From assembly GCF_018881575.1 (NCBI RefSeq), contig NZ_JACVQB010000005.1, forward strand, positions 1 to 60,255: a stretch of 60,255 nucleotides of DNA. The letters run 5' to 3'. The notes beneath the pieces were generated by a model. That model worked only from the letters and a program-made list of their open reading frames with translations. It did not search any database and had not been told where the DNA came from. The DNA comes from Polynucleobacter sp. UK-Kesae-W10 (GTDB taxonomy: Bacteria > Pseudomonadota > Gammaproteobacteria > Burkholderiales > Burkholderiaceae). Below, piece by piece: positions 26,329-41,300 of this stretch (position 1 is the first letter of the stretch; the number at the start of each line of letters is the position of its first letter). The translations under genes and the position numbers were made by a program.

Positions 26329-29300
26329 TGAAGTTAAATACCTATAACCCTTCTTTTGCCATATGCGCTATTACAGCGGGATTAGCTCTGTATGGGGTAT
26401 CAACATCCTTTGCAGCGCCAGCAGCCAATGCATTGCCAACGGGCGGCCAAGTAGTGGCGGGGTCGGCGAGTATCAATACTGCTGGCAATACGATGAATAT
26501 CAATCAATCATCACAGCGTGCGGTGATTAATTGGAATAGTTTTGATGTAGGTAAGAATGCAACCGTCAATTTTAATCAGCCCAATGCACAAGCTGCAACA
26601 CTGAACTATGTCAATAGCGCTTCCAAGTCAATGATTAATGGCGCAGTAAACGCTAATGGCCAAGTCATTTTTGTGAATAACAATGGCGTTGTATTTGGTA
26701 AGAATGCAGAAGTGAACGTTGGCGGTATGGTAGCCACCACCATGAACGTTGATAGCCAAAAGTTCATGGCAGGAGAGAATAATCTCACCTTTACTGGTAA
26801 TGGCTCTGGGGCTGTGGTCAATAAAGGTCGTATTAATGGTAATAACGCAGATTCTTATATTGCATTAATGGCGCCCAGCGTTAAAAACACAGGCGTCATT
26901 ACCGCGATGATGAGCGGTAAAAATGCGATTGCACTGGTTGCTGGCGAAAAGGTGAGCCTTACTTTTGCTGGTAGTCAATTAGTGAGTGTTTCGGTTGATG
27001 CATCCACAGTCAACGCTTTAATTAGCAATAAATTATTGATTCAGACCAATGGCGGTCAAGTCATCATTGCGGCGAATGCTGCTCAAGATTTAATCGGCTC
27101 AACCATCAAAAACACTGGTCAGATTTCTGCATCGGGCATTAGCAAAGTAGGCGGCACCGTTAAATTGGTAGCTGATACTGTTGTTCAAGCCGGTGAAGTA
27201 TCGGCTAATTCAGACACTGCCAATGCTGGTCAGGTAGTGATTTCTGGTAACAATGTCACACTTGCTAGTGGCTCTAAAACGACTGCAACTGGAGCAGCGA
27301 ATGGTGGTCAAATTCTCATTGGTAAAACTAATATCAACACTGCACAAAGCCAGGTAAATGCTAGGGTTGTGAGCGTTGAGCAAGGTGCTTTGGTTGATGC
27401 TTCAAGCACGCAAAATGGTAACGGTGGCACCATTGCTGTTTGGTCGAAAATTGCCACTAACGTAGCCGGAATTTTCAAAGCCAATGGTGGTGCAATATCA
27501 GGTAACGGTGGCACAGTCGATACTAGCTCTGCAGGTAAAGTGACTTACGGCAAAGGTTTAACCGTTGACACTACTGCACCGAACGGCAAGACGGGCAACT
27601 GGATTACCGACCCATTAGCTATCATCATTGACAGTACTGCTGCGGGTATTTTGTCTAATGCCTTATCAACAACCAATGTCACTTTAGACGCAACTGTGGG
27701 TTCTTGTAGTGGTATTGGTGCATGTTCCTTATCAGCTAGCCCACTCATTAGTTTCTCAGCTGGTACCAATGTTTATTCAAGCAATCCCAACACTAGCCTC
27801 ACACTGAATACCGCTGGTGGCACCATTAATTTTGATGGCACAGTAGCGGTTGGTCAGGTCTATGCCGTAGCACAGACCATTAATGTCAATGGTTCATTAG
27901 CTAGCACTGGTGGTTCAAATGGCAATATTTACCTTGCTGGTGCAAGTCTGAATGTCTTAGGTTCCATTGGTTCAAATGGCTCAACCCAGAGCAGCACTAA
28001 TACTGGTGGCAGCAACGCTACTACTCGTAGAAATTATGGTGTCAATGGAGCACTAGCTTCTGATGCTAATACCTACACCTCTAATGCTGGGGCAATTAAT
28101 TTATTAGCTTCTGGTGACATCAATCTGGTTGCAAATTCCTATATTTCAGCCAATGGCCAAAATGGCGGAACAATTAATATCGTTTCAACGAGTGGCAAAG
28201 TAAGTGCCAATGGCGTGATTGATGCAATTGGTAAGGTCGGTTCTGGTGGTCAAATTGCGATTGTTGGTAAAACCCAAACCGACATCATTGGCGCATTGAT
28301 TGCTGCTGATGGACAAGCTCAAGGTGCCATTATGAGTATTGGCCTTATTAATACCAATGGCAGTGGTTCAACATTAGCGCCACCAGCAACTGCCCCTCCT
28401 GCATTTACCACCCAGGTAAATAGCATTATTAGCAGTAACAGCAGTATCGTTTCAGGCAATATTTCAATAGATAGCCAAACAGGCATCTCTTCATCAAACG
28501 GCAATATTGTCGTCTTTGGTGACCAAATTCAAGTTAATAATTCGAGCTTCACGGTCGCAAATGGCTCAATTGCTATTGGTCGCGAGGGCTATGGTCAGGG
28601 AGCTTTAGCAGCTTATACCCAAGTGACCAATTCCACCTTCAGTGCATCTCAAGTAGAAACATCGGGTAAGGCTCTGAGTGTTGACGGAAATACTATTTTG
28701 GCTAGTGAGTGGTTACTTGACCCAACTAGTATCACCATTAATACAGGCGCAGCTGGCGGCTCAACCGGTGGTACCTTAGCTGCTGCATTAATCAATGCAG
28801 GTGCTGTGACAGTTACAACTACAGATATTCAAAATGCTATTAATGCCGGTACGAGCGTAAACCTCGCTTCTACAGGCGCTATTACCCAGAGCGCTGCATT
28901 AACATTTACCAATAATTCTGCAACTGGGGCAACCTTAACTTTCGCCAGTTTAAGCCCCACTGCAAAAGCAACCATCTCATTGGGCGCTATTACTGCAACC
29001 GGAAGTAATGCAGTAAACGTTGATGTTAGGGGCACGGGCGGAAACATCACTGTTGGCGGTGCCATTAACGTCACTGGAACAATTAGTTTAGATAACACCT
29101 ACTTTAATTCGACTGCAGCACCCAATATATATACTGCTGGTGCTATTACATCTGCAAATATTTCGAATGCCACAACTGGTCAAGGCATTAGTATGGGCGG
29201 GATTTTAACTGCTGCAAATATCAAAGCTAAAGCAAATGCCATTAATATCACTGGCGTGAGCAACGGTAATGGCGCTGTAAATATTAGTAGTGCCATTACA

Positions 29301-32300
29301 GCTACAAGTGGTGACATTAATATTCAAGCTTTGAGTACTGGTGCTAATTGGTACAGCCTTTACACATCTGGCTCAGCAGCTTTTGTAGCCAATGCTGGCA
29401 ATATCAATATTTCTGGTTCATCAACTTCAACTACAGCTTCAGGCCTTGACCGCATTATGTTTAGCAACACTGGTGGCATTGCCGCTAGTGGCAATGTCAC
29501 GATTGCTGGTAATGATGCATCTACTATTGCCAGTGGTGAGCGCGGTATTAACATTACTGGTGGCGTCAATATTCTTGCCGGTGGGGACTTAACACTTGGC
29601 GGAACTGGCGCATCAAGCGGTGTTTACGCACAAAATGGTGGATTGCTGGTAGCTAAAACAGGTAATTTAACTATTCAAGGTGCATCAGTAGATGCAAATG
29701 GTTGGGCTTATGTTGATACAACCAAGCCGTCTGCCAATACCGTTGCCATTAACGGCACTGCACTCTATTTAAACGTAGGTACTACATCGACAACCGTTAG
29801 CACAGGCCCAGTAACAGGCACCTTTATGGGTGCACAAGCTGGTGGTAGCGTTAACCTATGGGGCTCAGCGTTGCAGGGTGTTGGCATTGGCACAGTTGGG
29901 AACATTACTGGTGGCACTGTAACTTTAAAAGGGAAAACTACAGGTTATAGCGCAACATCAAATAATCCTGGTGTTTGGGTTCAAAGCGGTAATGTTTTCA
30001 GCACAACTGGCGCCATCAATATTTATGGCTCTCAGTACGGAAACACCACTGGCGTAAATGACGCGGTTTACCTCACTCCAACATCAATGATTTCTGCCAA
30101 AACAGATATCAATATTGCAGGCTATAGCTCAAGCAGCAATATGAAAGGCGTCAATACGAGCGGCGCTCTTTTGGCTGGTGGAAATATTAATATTGGCGGC
30201 CAAGGTGGCGCTGGTGGCGTGTGGGTAAGCTCTGACCCAGTTTACGCCGGGGGAAATCTTAATGTTCAAAATGCAGTTTTAGATACTAATAATTACGCCA
30301 TTCTTGCAAGCGGCGCAGCAACTGCTACTGGTAGCAACGCCCATGGCGTGATGCTAACTTCAGGAACTACAGCAACCACAATTTCTACCGGCCCTAATAC
30401 AGGCACTTTTACCGGTTTGAAAGTTGCTGGTACAGCTACAGTAAATGGAACTAACAACACCACTACAGGTGGTGGCTACGGTGTTTGGTATGGTAACGGT
30501 GGCGGAAACTACAAAGCTGGCACATGGAATATTACCGCTAGCAATGGTGCCACAACAACAAGTCCAGCCTTTTTGATGAATACTGGCACCTTAACCTCAA
30601 CTGTAGGCGGCATCACCTTAAATGCAAGCACGAATTCAACTGGTGCCGCAACGCCAGTGATATTCTCGAGCAGCACAATGGTGCCTATCGTGTCTGCTGG
30701 CGGCGTAAATATCAATGCCACCGTTACTGGCACTAATCAAGCTACCGTTGTAAATCTTGGCAATAGCACGATTACCAATGCATCAGGCGATATCGCTGTT
30801 ACTGCGATGGATGCTACTGGAGGCGCAAATACTGGTATTACTACTTCTGGTGCAATCACACAAAACGCCAATGGTGGTAATGTTTTATTCACATCTAACA
30901 ACAGTATTAGTCAGACTGGCACGCTTACTCTTGCTGCCAACACAAGTGGCACTCCATCTAATATTACTTACGATACAAGAACAGGGAATAGCACATCGGC
31001 TATTACTACTGGTGCGCTAAGCGTTACTGCTGGCTCCACCTTTGCTATTAACTACACACAAGAAGCAAGCGGTGCCGCACTCACATTAAATAATGCAATT
31101 AGTGTTCCTGGCACGATTACTTTAGACAATTCCTGGGGGGGTACCAATGGCGCTACTGACCACTTCATTTCAGAGACTAACGCAGGAACATATGCTGGGT
31201 CTGGAGGCATTAATACCGTTTCATTAACGGCTGGCTCTTTGGGTAGTGGAATTAACATCTATGGCACATCTACTGCTACAGCTGTAACAATAGCTACGGC
31301 TGCTTCGCTTAATTCTGCTAGCGGCCTCAATATTACTGGCCTCTCATCCTCCAGTTCAGCTACTGACATCATGATGTCGGGCGTCACCTCTACGGTAACC
31401 GGTGGCAATATTGCAGTTACTGCTTTGATGGGTCCGGCATCGAGCGGGGGGGTAACTGGCATTAAGAGTACCGGTGCTTGGAACCTGAGTAGCGGTGTCA
31501 GTGCTCTATATAAATCTAATAATTGTATTACTGTTGGCTTTGGCCCATCTGTTGCCGCCAATACCTCTGGTCATGATGTGAATATTGTTTATGACACTAC
31601 ATTAGGTAATAAATTGAGTGTAATTAGTGTTACTAATAGCCCATCGTTTGCTGCTGGCTCAACAGCAGCCGTCAACTACTCCCAGCTAGCATCTGCCAGC
31701 AATATAAATACACCTACTGGCACCCTATCTGTCTCAGGCAATATTACTTTTGATAATACTTATGGTTGCTCAGGTACCGGCTGCACACCAACAAGTGGCT
31801 GGTTCAATTCAATTAACGCCAATGCTACCAATACTGCACCTGCTGTAGGTATTAATGTAAGGGGTGCCTTAATTTCTGGTTCATTTGGTACTCAAGGTAT
31901 TACTCTTAGGGGAACATCTACGAGTGGTAATGCAGTTAGTAATAATGTTTATGCTTTTACCTCGGCTAGCGGTATCACCATACAGGGCATGGGAATACTG
32001 TCCTCTGCCGGTACTACAAACGCAGTAATAAATTCAGGCGCTATTACCAACACAGGCGGTGCTGTCAAAATTTACTCTGTTGGTAATGTCACCGCGGGTA
32101 CTATAAATAATTCAGGCCTTGGTAACGTAGAAGTTACAGGCGGATATGGCATTGCAGCTGGTACCACATCCTTTGGAACCATCACTGGGCTTGGCACTGT
32201 TACCAATACCGGAGGTGGAGTAGCAAGTATTTCTATGGCACAGCCAAGTGGGGCGACGGCAGGTACAGGTGGGGTTGTCGAGGCTGCCATTGGTATTACG

Positions 32301-35300
32301 AATACTAATGCATCGACTGGTAGTAATATTGCCTACAATCTAGTCGGTGGTGTATTTGCAGCACCAAATTCTGGCACAGTAAACACGGTAAGCTATCGTA
32401 CCAATGCAGCACAAGTAACAATTAACTGTACTATTTGTAATTTTGCAGGTACCTATGGAAGTGTTACAGAAGCTTCCGTTGGTGCGTACATGGCTGCTCA
32501 CTATACTGGTGGAACAGTCACCAGTCTTTTTGGTGTAACAACACCTACACTGAGTACGGCGTTGGCTTCGATTTATGCAAGTGGAACATTGAATGGGGCT
32601 GATTGGAGGAACGTTGCTTCATCAGGCATACCTGGCGGTGGTTCTGCTACCTGGACATGGTTATCAAGTATTCCAGGTGCCGTTGTAAACATTACTGCAT
32701 CCACTTGGACTATTAGTCCCTTGGCGATAACAATATCGCCAGTCGGAAATTTAAGTATTGTGGGAACAGGTCAAACTTGGTTGGCAGCAGCTCAAGCACA
32801 AGGTCTCACTAGCTCAACTCCTTTTGCTTATAACGACGCTGCTTTGGCTGCTGCTGCCGGCACAAGCAATAGTATTACTACAACCAATAACACAAGCACG
32901 ACTGTTGGAACACAATTTACTGCTTCAATTAACTCTACGAACTTTGGCGCCACTGCAACTACCTATACGGGCGGCACATTTTCTAGAAACTACACTATTA
33001 CTTATGGAACGGCGCAAGATAAAATTCTTGCCCCATCTGTTGCTTTAACACTGACCCAGGCTGGGCAAATCGTACTTTATAGCGGTAGCGTACAAACCAT
33101 TGTGCCAACCTACACAATTACTAGCGGAGTATTGCCGGCAGGCGATACGATTACTGGCTTTTCTCAAAACTCACTGACGGGTACAAATGTTGGTGTCTAT
33201 ACTGGTTCATTCTCTGGTGCTACATATACTGGTACAACCCCGTTAACCTTTACTTATCAGCCAGGTACGTTAACGATTAATCCTGCTGCACTAAATATTG
33301 CTGGAGCAACGACTAGTAGGGTCTATAGCGGGGCAGCTCAAACCAATAGCACTGCAACTATTACCGGTCTTAAGGGTACTGATGCCATTACTGTTACAGG
33401 TTATGGTTCTGGAACAAACGTAGGTAGCTATATTGATAATTTGGCAGTAAGTGCTAATGCTGGAACGTTACTCACCAATTACATAATTACTAAAACTAAT
33501 GGCGCCGAAACGATTACGCCTGCTACTTTAACAATCAACGGTGCATCAGTCACAAATACCTATAACGGCAATTTACAAAGTAATAGCACTTTTACGCCAG
33601 TCGGTTTAAAAGGCTCTGATACCGTTACCAGCGTAGGTGGTTTAACAAGCGGAACTAATGTAGGTACTTATAGCAGCACATTATCTAATGCCCAAGGTGT
33701 TGGACTATCCAACTATTCCATTACTTATGGAAGTAGTTCGCTCACTATTAATCCCGTGAGCCTCACAATTACTCAAGCAAATACTAGCGCTACGTATACT
33801 GGCACAACTCAAAGTTTTGCACCAACCTATAGTTTGTCAACATCTCTTTTGGGTACAGATAACATTACTGGCTTTAGTACAAATACACAAGCTGGCACTA
33901 ATTCTGGAACCTATACAGGAACTATAGGCGGGGTTACTGGTACTGGTTTATCGAACTACACCATTAGCTATGTACCTGGTACGTTGACGATTTCAAAGGC
34001 TAATCTTGCAATTACACAATCGTCTAGCACTGTTACCTATAACGGTTCTTCACAAACTTCGGGCATAAGTTACACATCATCTGGATTATTGGGTAGCGAT
34101 ACCCTAACTGGGCTTAGCTCTAATATTGGGGCAACCGGCACTAATGCTGGAACTTATTTGGGTAGCTTCTCTGGTGCACAAGGAACCGGTTTATCAAACT
34201 ACACCATCACATATAACCCAGGAACATTGAGTATTAATAAAGCTAACCTAAATGTGTCTGGCGTTAATAGCACCACAACCTATAACGCTAATTCACAATC
34301 TAATTTAGCTGCGAACATCACCGGACTTCAGGGCACAGACAGCATTTCTATTACTGGGTATGCATCTGGTACGAATGCTGGTAGCTATGCAGATAATCTT
34401 GTTGTTGCTGCCGTCCCTGGTACATCATTGTCAAACTATAATTTGACGCAAAGTAATGGCTTTTTGTCTATCAATAAAGCAACTTTGAGTTTAAATAGTG
34501 GCGCAAGTAATATCGTTACTTATAACGGTCAATCCCAGACTGCTGGATATACCTTAAGTGGGATTAAGGGTACCGATGCATCAAGTCTTACTATTACTGG
34601 CGCAGCAACTGGTACCAATGCCGGTACTTACACTTCAAGTCTTGGGGTAACTGGCGCGCCATTATCAAACTACATATTGACAGTAAATAATGGCACATTA
34701 ACCATTAATAAAGCTGTTGCTACGATTACTGGAGCTACTACAGTCAATTCTTATGATGCTTCCACCCAGACAAACACCTACACGACATCTGGTATTGTTT
34801 CTTCTGATGTTGCACACATCACAGTTAGTGGTTTAGCTAGTGCAACCCACGTAGCCGATGGCACTGTTCCCGACCAGCTTTCAGTGTCAGGTAGTGCGGC
34901 GACGAACTATACATTTACCATTAATAATGGTTCAATAAAATTGACACCAGTAAATCTATTGGTGTCTGGTGCAAATACCTCGAAGGTTTATAACGCTAAT
35001 ACACAAACAAATTCCGCTGCAACTGTTACTGGTTTGGTTGGCGCGGATACCGCTACAGTCACTGGTCTATCTTCCGGTATACACACTGGAGTTTATGCTG
35101 ACAACCTGTCAGTAACCCTTGCTCATCAAAGCGACTACAACTTGACAGTAACCAATGGGGCATTAACTATTACCCCAGCTATCATTACTGTAAGCGGTGT
35201 AACTGCCAATAATAAGATTTATGATGGTACAACGTCTGCAGTATTAAATTCTTCTAGTGCAACCTATAGCGGTCTTTTATCTGCTGATGCTGGTAATTTG

Positions 35301-38300
35301 AGTTTGAATACTAGTTCTCTTATTGGCACTTTCGCCAATAAGAATGTTGGTACAAGCAAGAGTGTTGTTGTCTCTGGCGTTGCCTTATCAGGCCCTTCTG
35401 CCTCAGATTACCAATTAGCTGGCGGTACCACTTTTAATGTGACAGCCAATATTACCCCTGCAACATTAAACATTAATGGTACGAGCTCGACCGTAACCTA
35501 TAACGCTAGCGCTCAATCACTAGGTGCTGCTAACCTAAGCGGTTTGATTGCTGGAGATAACGTTAGCATCAATGGCGGCGCTACTGCCACTAATGCTGGT
35601 ACATATAATTCTAGCTACACATTAGTTGGTGCTGATGCGGGTAACTACACTGCAGTTTCTAATAATCCAACACTAACTATTAATCCAGCCTCTTTAGTTA
35701 TTGCTGCCAATAATGCCCAGAAATTTATTACTCAAAATGACCCAACATTAAGCTCTGTTGTTAGTGGATTAAAAGGTAGCGACACCTTGGCATCTATTGG
35801 CTTAACAACATCGAATTCACGTGCGGCAGGCGAATCTGCCAATACGTACGCTATTACTCCTACCGGTGCAACAAGTACTAGCAACTACGCAGTAAGTTAT
35901 GTTCCAGGTGTATTGACCATCACTCCTGCTGGAGTAGCTGTTGTTACGATGGCTGATGCAACAACAACTTATGGTACCGCCGCAACACTCACTGGCGTTG
36001 GCTCAGCAAATTCGTCGGGAACTAGCAATTCAGTATCTAAAGTGCAGTATGCAACGACATCGGGCTCGGGGGTAATTGTTTCAACACTTACAACATCGGA
36101 TAATGGTATTACCTGGAACGATACCGCTAGCGGCCGATTGACTATCTCACCAGTAACAAGTGGGGTGAGTGTATTGTCACATGTGGGTTCATATACCAAC
36201 GGTGTGACTGCCACTACTTCTGGTACATCCTTGTCGAACGGTAATTTCTCGAGCGTTCAAGTTATTGGTGGAATATTAAATGTTATTCCAGCGAACCTTA
36301 CCATCACTGGTGGTAATACGACTGTGACTTATAACGCTGCTACACAAACAAATACTGCAACACCAACCTTTGGCGGAGCTAAAAATGGAGATACATTCTC
36401 TGTTCAGGGGGTTGCAAGTGGAAGAAATGCTAATACCTATGTAGATAATTTAAATGGCGCAGTAGGATTGGGCAACGGAAATGCTTCAGACTACAACATC
36501 ACCTACGTTAATGGTTCTTTGGTTATTGGTAAGGCTACGGCAACATTAAATGGCGCAACTGGTGGTAGGACCTATACTGCCAGCGCACAAACCAATACTG
36601 GCGCAACTGTTAATGGCTTATTAGGCAATGATGCGTCTAATATCACTATCAGTGGTCAAGCATCGGGCACCAGTGCTGGTTCCTATACTGGTTCATTAAG
36701 CGCTTCCGGAAGCGCTGCCGCAAACTATAACTTTGTTGCTGGCACAGCTGATACTTTGGTTATACATCCGGCAAGCATAACTATTGTTGGTAAGAATAAT
36801 AGTTATTCATACAATGGTTTAGTTCAAAATAATAGTGGCGCGATTGTTAGCGGCTTATTAGGGGCCGATAGCGTGTCTTCGGCTGGTATTTCGATTAGCG
36901 GATATGCTGCGGCCACTCATGTATCCCAGGGTTCTGTTGCAGATAATTTATCTGCAACTATCTCAAGCGGTAACTATACTGTTGCGAGCGTTCAGCAGGG
37001 TTCATTAAGCATTACTCCCGTAGCAATTACTGTTACTGGTAATACGGCTAGCTATGTTTATAACGGCAATGCGCAAACCAATACCTTCACCACTACTGGT
37101 TTAGTGGCTAATGATAGGGTTGTCGTTTCCGGTCTTGCGTCAGCCACTCACGTAGTACAAGGTACGGTAGCTGATAATTTGTCTGTTGCTTTTGCCTCGG
37201 GAACACAGGCCGCTGACTATATCGTCCCAACTATTGCGAATGGTGGCATCGTGAACGGTGCTTTATTCATTACCCCTGCATCTGCAGCGATTACAGGTGC
37301 TACCACCACAAAAATTTATAACGGCGCTGGGCAAACCAATACTTATCTTGTGTCAGGAATGGTTGGCAGTAATTCGGTAACAGCAGTAGGCTCAGGTGTT
37401 GCTACTCACGTAGCTGATGGTACTGTACTGGATAGCTTGGTTGCGGTTGCTGGTCCAAACACATCATTATCTGATTACAACATATCCGTTAATAATGGTT
37501 CAATTAAGGTCACGGCCGCGCCATTAACTATTAATGGAAACTCTAGCTCAACTATTTATAACGCCTCTAATCAGACTAATAGCTACACTGTTTCTGGTTT
37601 GCGTGGCACAGATACTGCAACAACTGCAGGACTGTCTGTTAGTGGTCTTGCTTTAGGTAAAAATGCTGGTTCATATAATGACAATCTAACTGCGAGCGTA
37701 AGTAACGCCGATTATTCTATTAGCGCTACAAACAATGGTTCAATCACTATTACTAAAGCTAGTGCGGCGATTGTCGGCAATACTACTATTAATGCTTATA
37801 ACTCTAGCCTTCAAACAAATACTTACACTACATCTGGATTCCTTGGTTCAGATTTAGCGGGCATTACAGTATCTGGAAGTGCTACTGGAACTCACGCTGG
37901 CTCATACGCTGATATTTTGTCAGCCTCCGGTAGTGTCTTAGCTAACTACAACGTTACTTATACGAATGGTTTAATTACCGTTACTCCTGCTACCTTAACT
38001 GTGGTTGGCGTCAACAATACCGCTATGTATAACGGTTCTGCACAAACTAATAGCGGCGCTACTGTAACGGGATATAAAGGAAGTGATACTGGCGTACTTA
38101 CTGGATATGCCGTAGCCACTCATGTTTCTCAAGGCAAAGTAAATGACAGTCTTGAAGTTACTCTGTCCAATCCAGGCGATTACACTTTAAATATCACTAA
38201 TGGCAGCTTGACATTGACAACAGCTCCACTAACTATTCAAGGTGCAACGACAACCAATCAGTACAACGGTGCAGCCCAGAAAAATACTTATAGTGTTACT

Positions 38301-41300
38301 GGTTTATTAGGCTCCGACCTTGTTACTGCCACTGGTTCTGCTACTGCTACTCACGTTTCGACCGGAACTGTTAGCGATAATTTGAGCGCTGTTGCTAGTG
38401 GCTCAACTCAGTTATCTGATTACGCTATTACTACAAATAATGGCTCAATTGCCCTTACGCCAGTAAGTATTATTGCCAACATAACACCAGCCTCTAAAAC
38501 TTATAACGCCGGTACGAATCTGAGCAGTACTACATCATTGACGGGATTGCTTCCAATTGATGCCGGTAATATTACTGGTAGCTCCACCATTTCTATGACA
38601 GGCGCAAACGCAGGCTCCCAAGGAATTGCCTATAGCGGCACTACCTTGTCGGCTAGCGGTTCATCCCAAGCTAGCGACTATGTAGTCTCAGGTGCATTGC
38701 TGGTCAATAATGGCAACAATGGTGTCACACCGAATACCGCTCCTGTCACACCGCCTTCACCCGATTCCCATGGCAGCGTGACCCCCACTGTCATTCCGGG
38801 TGGCGGAATTGTAGTAAATAAGGCAATACTTAGTATTACTGGAGACACTAATAGTGCAGTGTTTGATAACACTTCACACGTTAATACTTACCAAGTATCT
38901 GGTATCCAAAATGGAGACGCTGTATCTGGCGTTTCAGGATTGGCCAGCGGTTTGCATGTTAACGGTGGACTGCCTTATGCAGATGCTCTATCTAATGCAA
39001 CTGGGTCCGGTTTATCAAACTACACTATTACTTACATCAATGGCAGCTTAACTATTACTCCTGCTTCACTTACTGCAGTAGCGATACCCGATAAATTTAT
39101 CTATAACGGTAGCTCAGCAACCCAAAATATTAGCTCTACCACGGTCCTTACCGGTTTAATTGTGGGAACTAGCGCTACAGGCTCGACCTCACTATCAACA
39201 ACAGGTGGTAATGCTGGCTCACAGACCATTATTAATAATGGCACAACATTGTCGGGCGTAAATGCCGGTGATTACATCGTAATTAGTTCAATTATTTCCA
39301 ATAATGGTGCAAGCGGCTCAGCAAATAATCAAGTGACGCCAAACGGAAATACCAGTGGAAATCAAGGCGGAACTATTGTGATTGCACAGGCGCCATTGAC
39401 TATTCAGGGCGCAACAACCAGTCTTGCTTATGACAGCACAAGTCATGCCAACACATACAGCGTCACAGGTTTACTGGGCAGTGATACGGTAACCACTACA
39501 GGTTCTGGTGTTGCTACGCACGTAGCTCAAGGAATTGTTCCTGACGCCCTATTGGTGACAGCAGGTGGCCAAACACTTTTGTCGAACTATGCTGTCACTG
39601 TTAATAATGGCTCGATTCAGATTACTCCGAAGAGTATTACGGCCACTGTAACACCCAATCTTAAAACCTATGATGGCACTACCAGTTTAGTCAGCACAAC
39701 TCAATTAGTTGGTGTATTGCCTGCAGATACGCTTACTGGTAGCTCTACTATTAATTTGACAGGCAGCAGCGCTGGCGTACAAGGCATTAACTACTCCGGA
39801 ACTATTTTGAGTGGTGCAAATGGAACTCAGGCTTCTGACTATTCGGTTACCGGGATGATTCTAGCTAGCGCAAATGGCAACCAAGTAACTCCAAATATCA
39901 CACCAATTGCGCCACCAACTTCCAATGGTAGTGGCACCGTTACGCCAGTCGTAATTCCTGGAGGCTCTATTGTTATTAATTCTGCGCCTATTACCATCTC
40001 CGGTGCGGTAACGAGTGAAGCATTTAATAATACGACCTTTACCAATACCTATACTATTACTGGCACTTTATATGGGTCTGATGTAATTACAAGCGTAACG
40101 GGCTCAGCAATAGGTTTGCATGTAAATCGCGATAGTGGCGGTAATGTAATTGCTTATTCTGATAATTTGGCTGCCCAAGGTTCTGGCCTATCTAATTACG
40201 CAATTACCTATGTCAATGGCGGTTTGACCATTACTCCAGGGCAATTAACTGCTGTTGCCATACCGAATCAGACTGCTTATAACGGCTCATCTGTTGCGCA
40301 AAGTATTAACTCAACAACAACTTTGAGTGGTGTAATTCCCGGAACTAATGTCAGCGGCATCACTAGTTTGTCTATTAGTTCAGGAAGTGCCGGCCTTCAA
40401 ACTTTAGTTAATAACGGCACTACCTTATCAGGTTCAAACGCTGGAGACTACAACATTACTTCTTCTGTAGTAGCTAATAATGGTGCGAGTGGTTCTGCAA
40501 ATAATCAGGTGACACCAAATGGTAATACCAGTGGAAATCAAGGCGGCACTATCGTAATTGCAAAGGCCCCATTGACAATTTATGCTGACAATCAGGCTTC
40601 ATTCGTAACTCAAAATACGAATTTGCTTACAGTTTCACCTGCAATAGGCTTACTGGGCAGTGACACAGTTACAGGGGCGACTTTGAGTACGGTCGTGAAT
40701 AGTTCTTCTAATGCAGGAAACTATCCAATTAATATTTCTGGTGCAACAGGTACTGGCCTTTCTAATTATGCGATTACTTATGTACCGGGAACTTATACGG
40801 TAGTTCCTGTGGGCCAATTGCTAATTAACACAGGAAATACGACAACAGTTTACGGAACTACGGCTACTTTCTTAATGCCAACGGTTAGTTATATGAATTC
40901 AGCGCACCAGGTTATTAGTAATTTGAATGGCACCTCTGTAACCAATAATGGAGTGACTACATATACCTTCAACGATGGTGCAGGTACAACAGTCAGCTTT
41001 AACTTGGCGCCCAATACTTCAGGTAACACATCGGGCTCAGGCAATATACCTGCATCTAATTACGGGTTAGTAGCCCAGAATTTCCAAAAAACAGGAAGCA
41101 ATTTAACTTCTACAATCGCAGCAGTAAATGGTAATTTAGCTGTTACGCCATTAGCGGTAACAATAGCTGCAACTCCAGCTTCATATGTCTATAGCGGCCA
41201 AATGCAAGTAGGTGCCTACACTGCACCAGGATTGTTATCTGCCGATGATGTTGTTGTGGGTGGTCTAGCATCTGGAGTGCACGTTGGCACATACAGCTCT

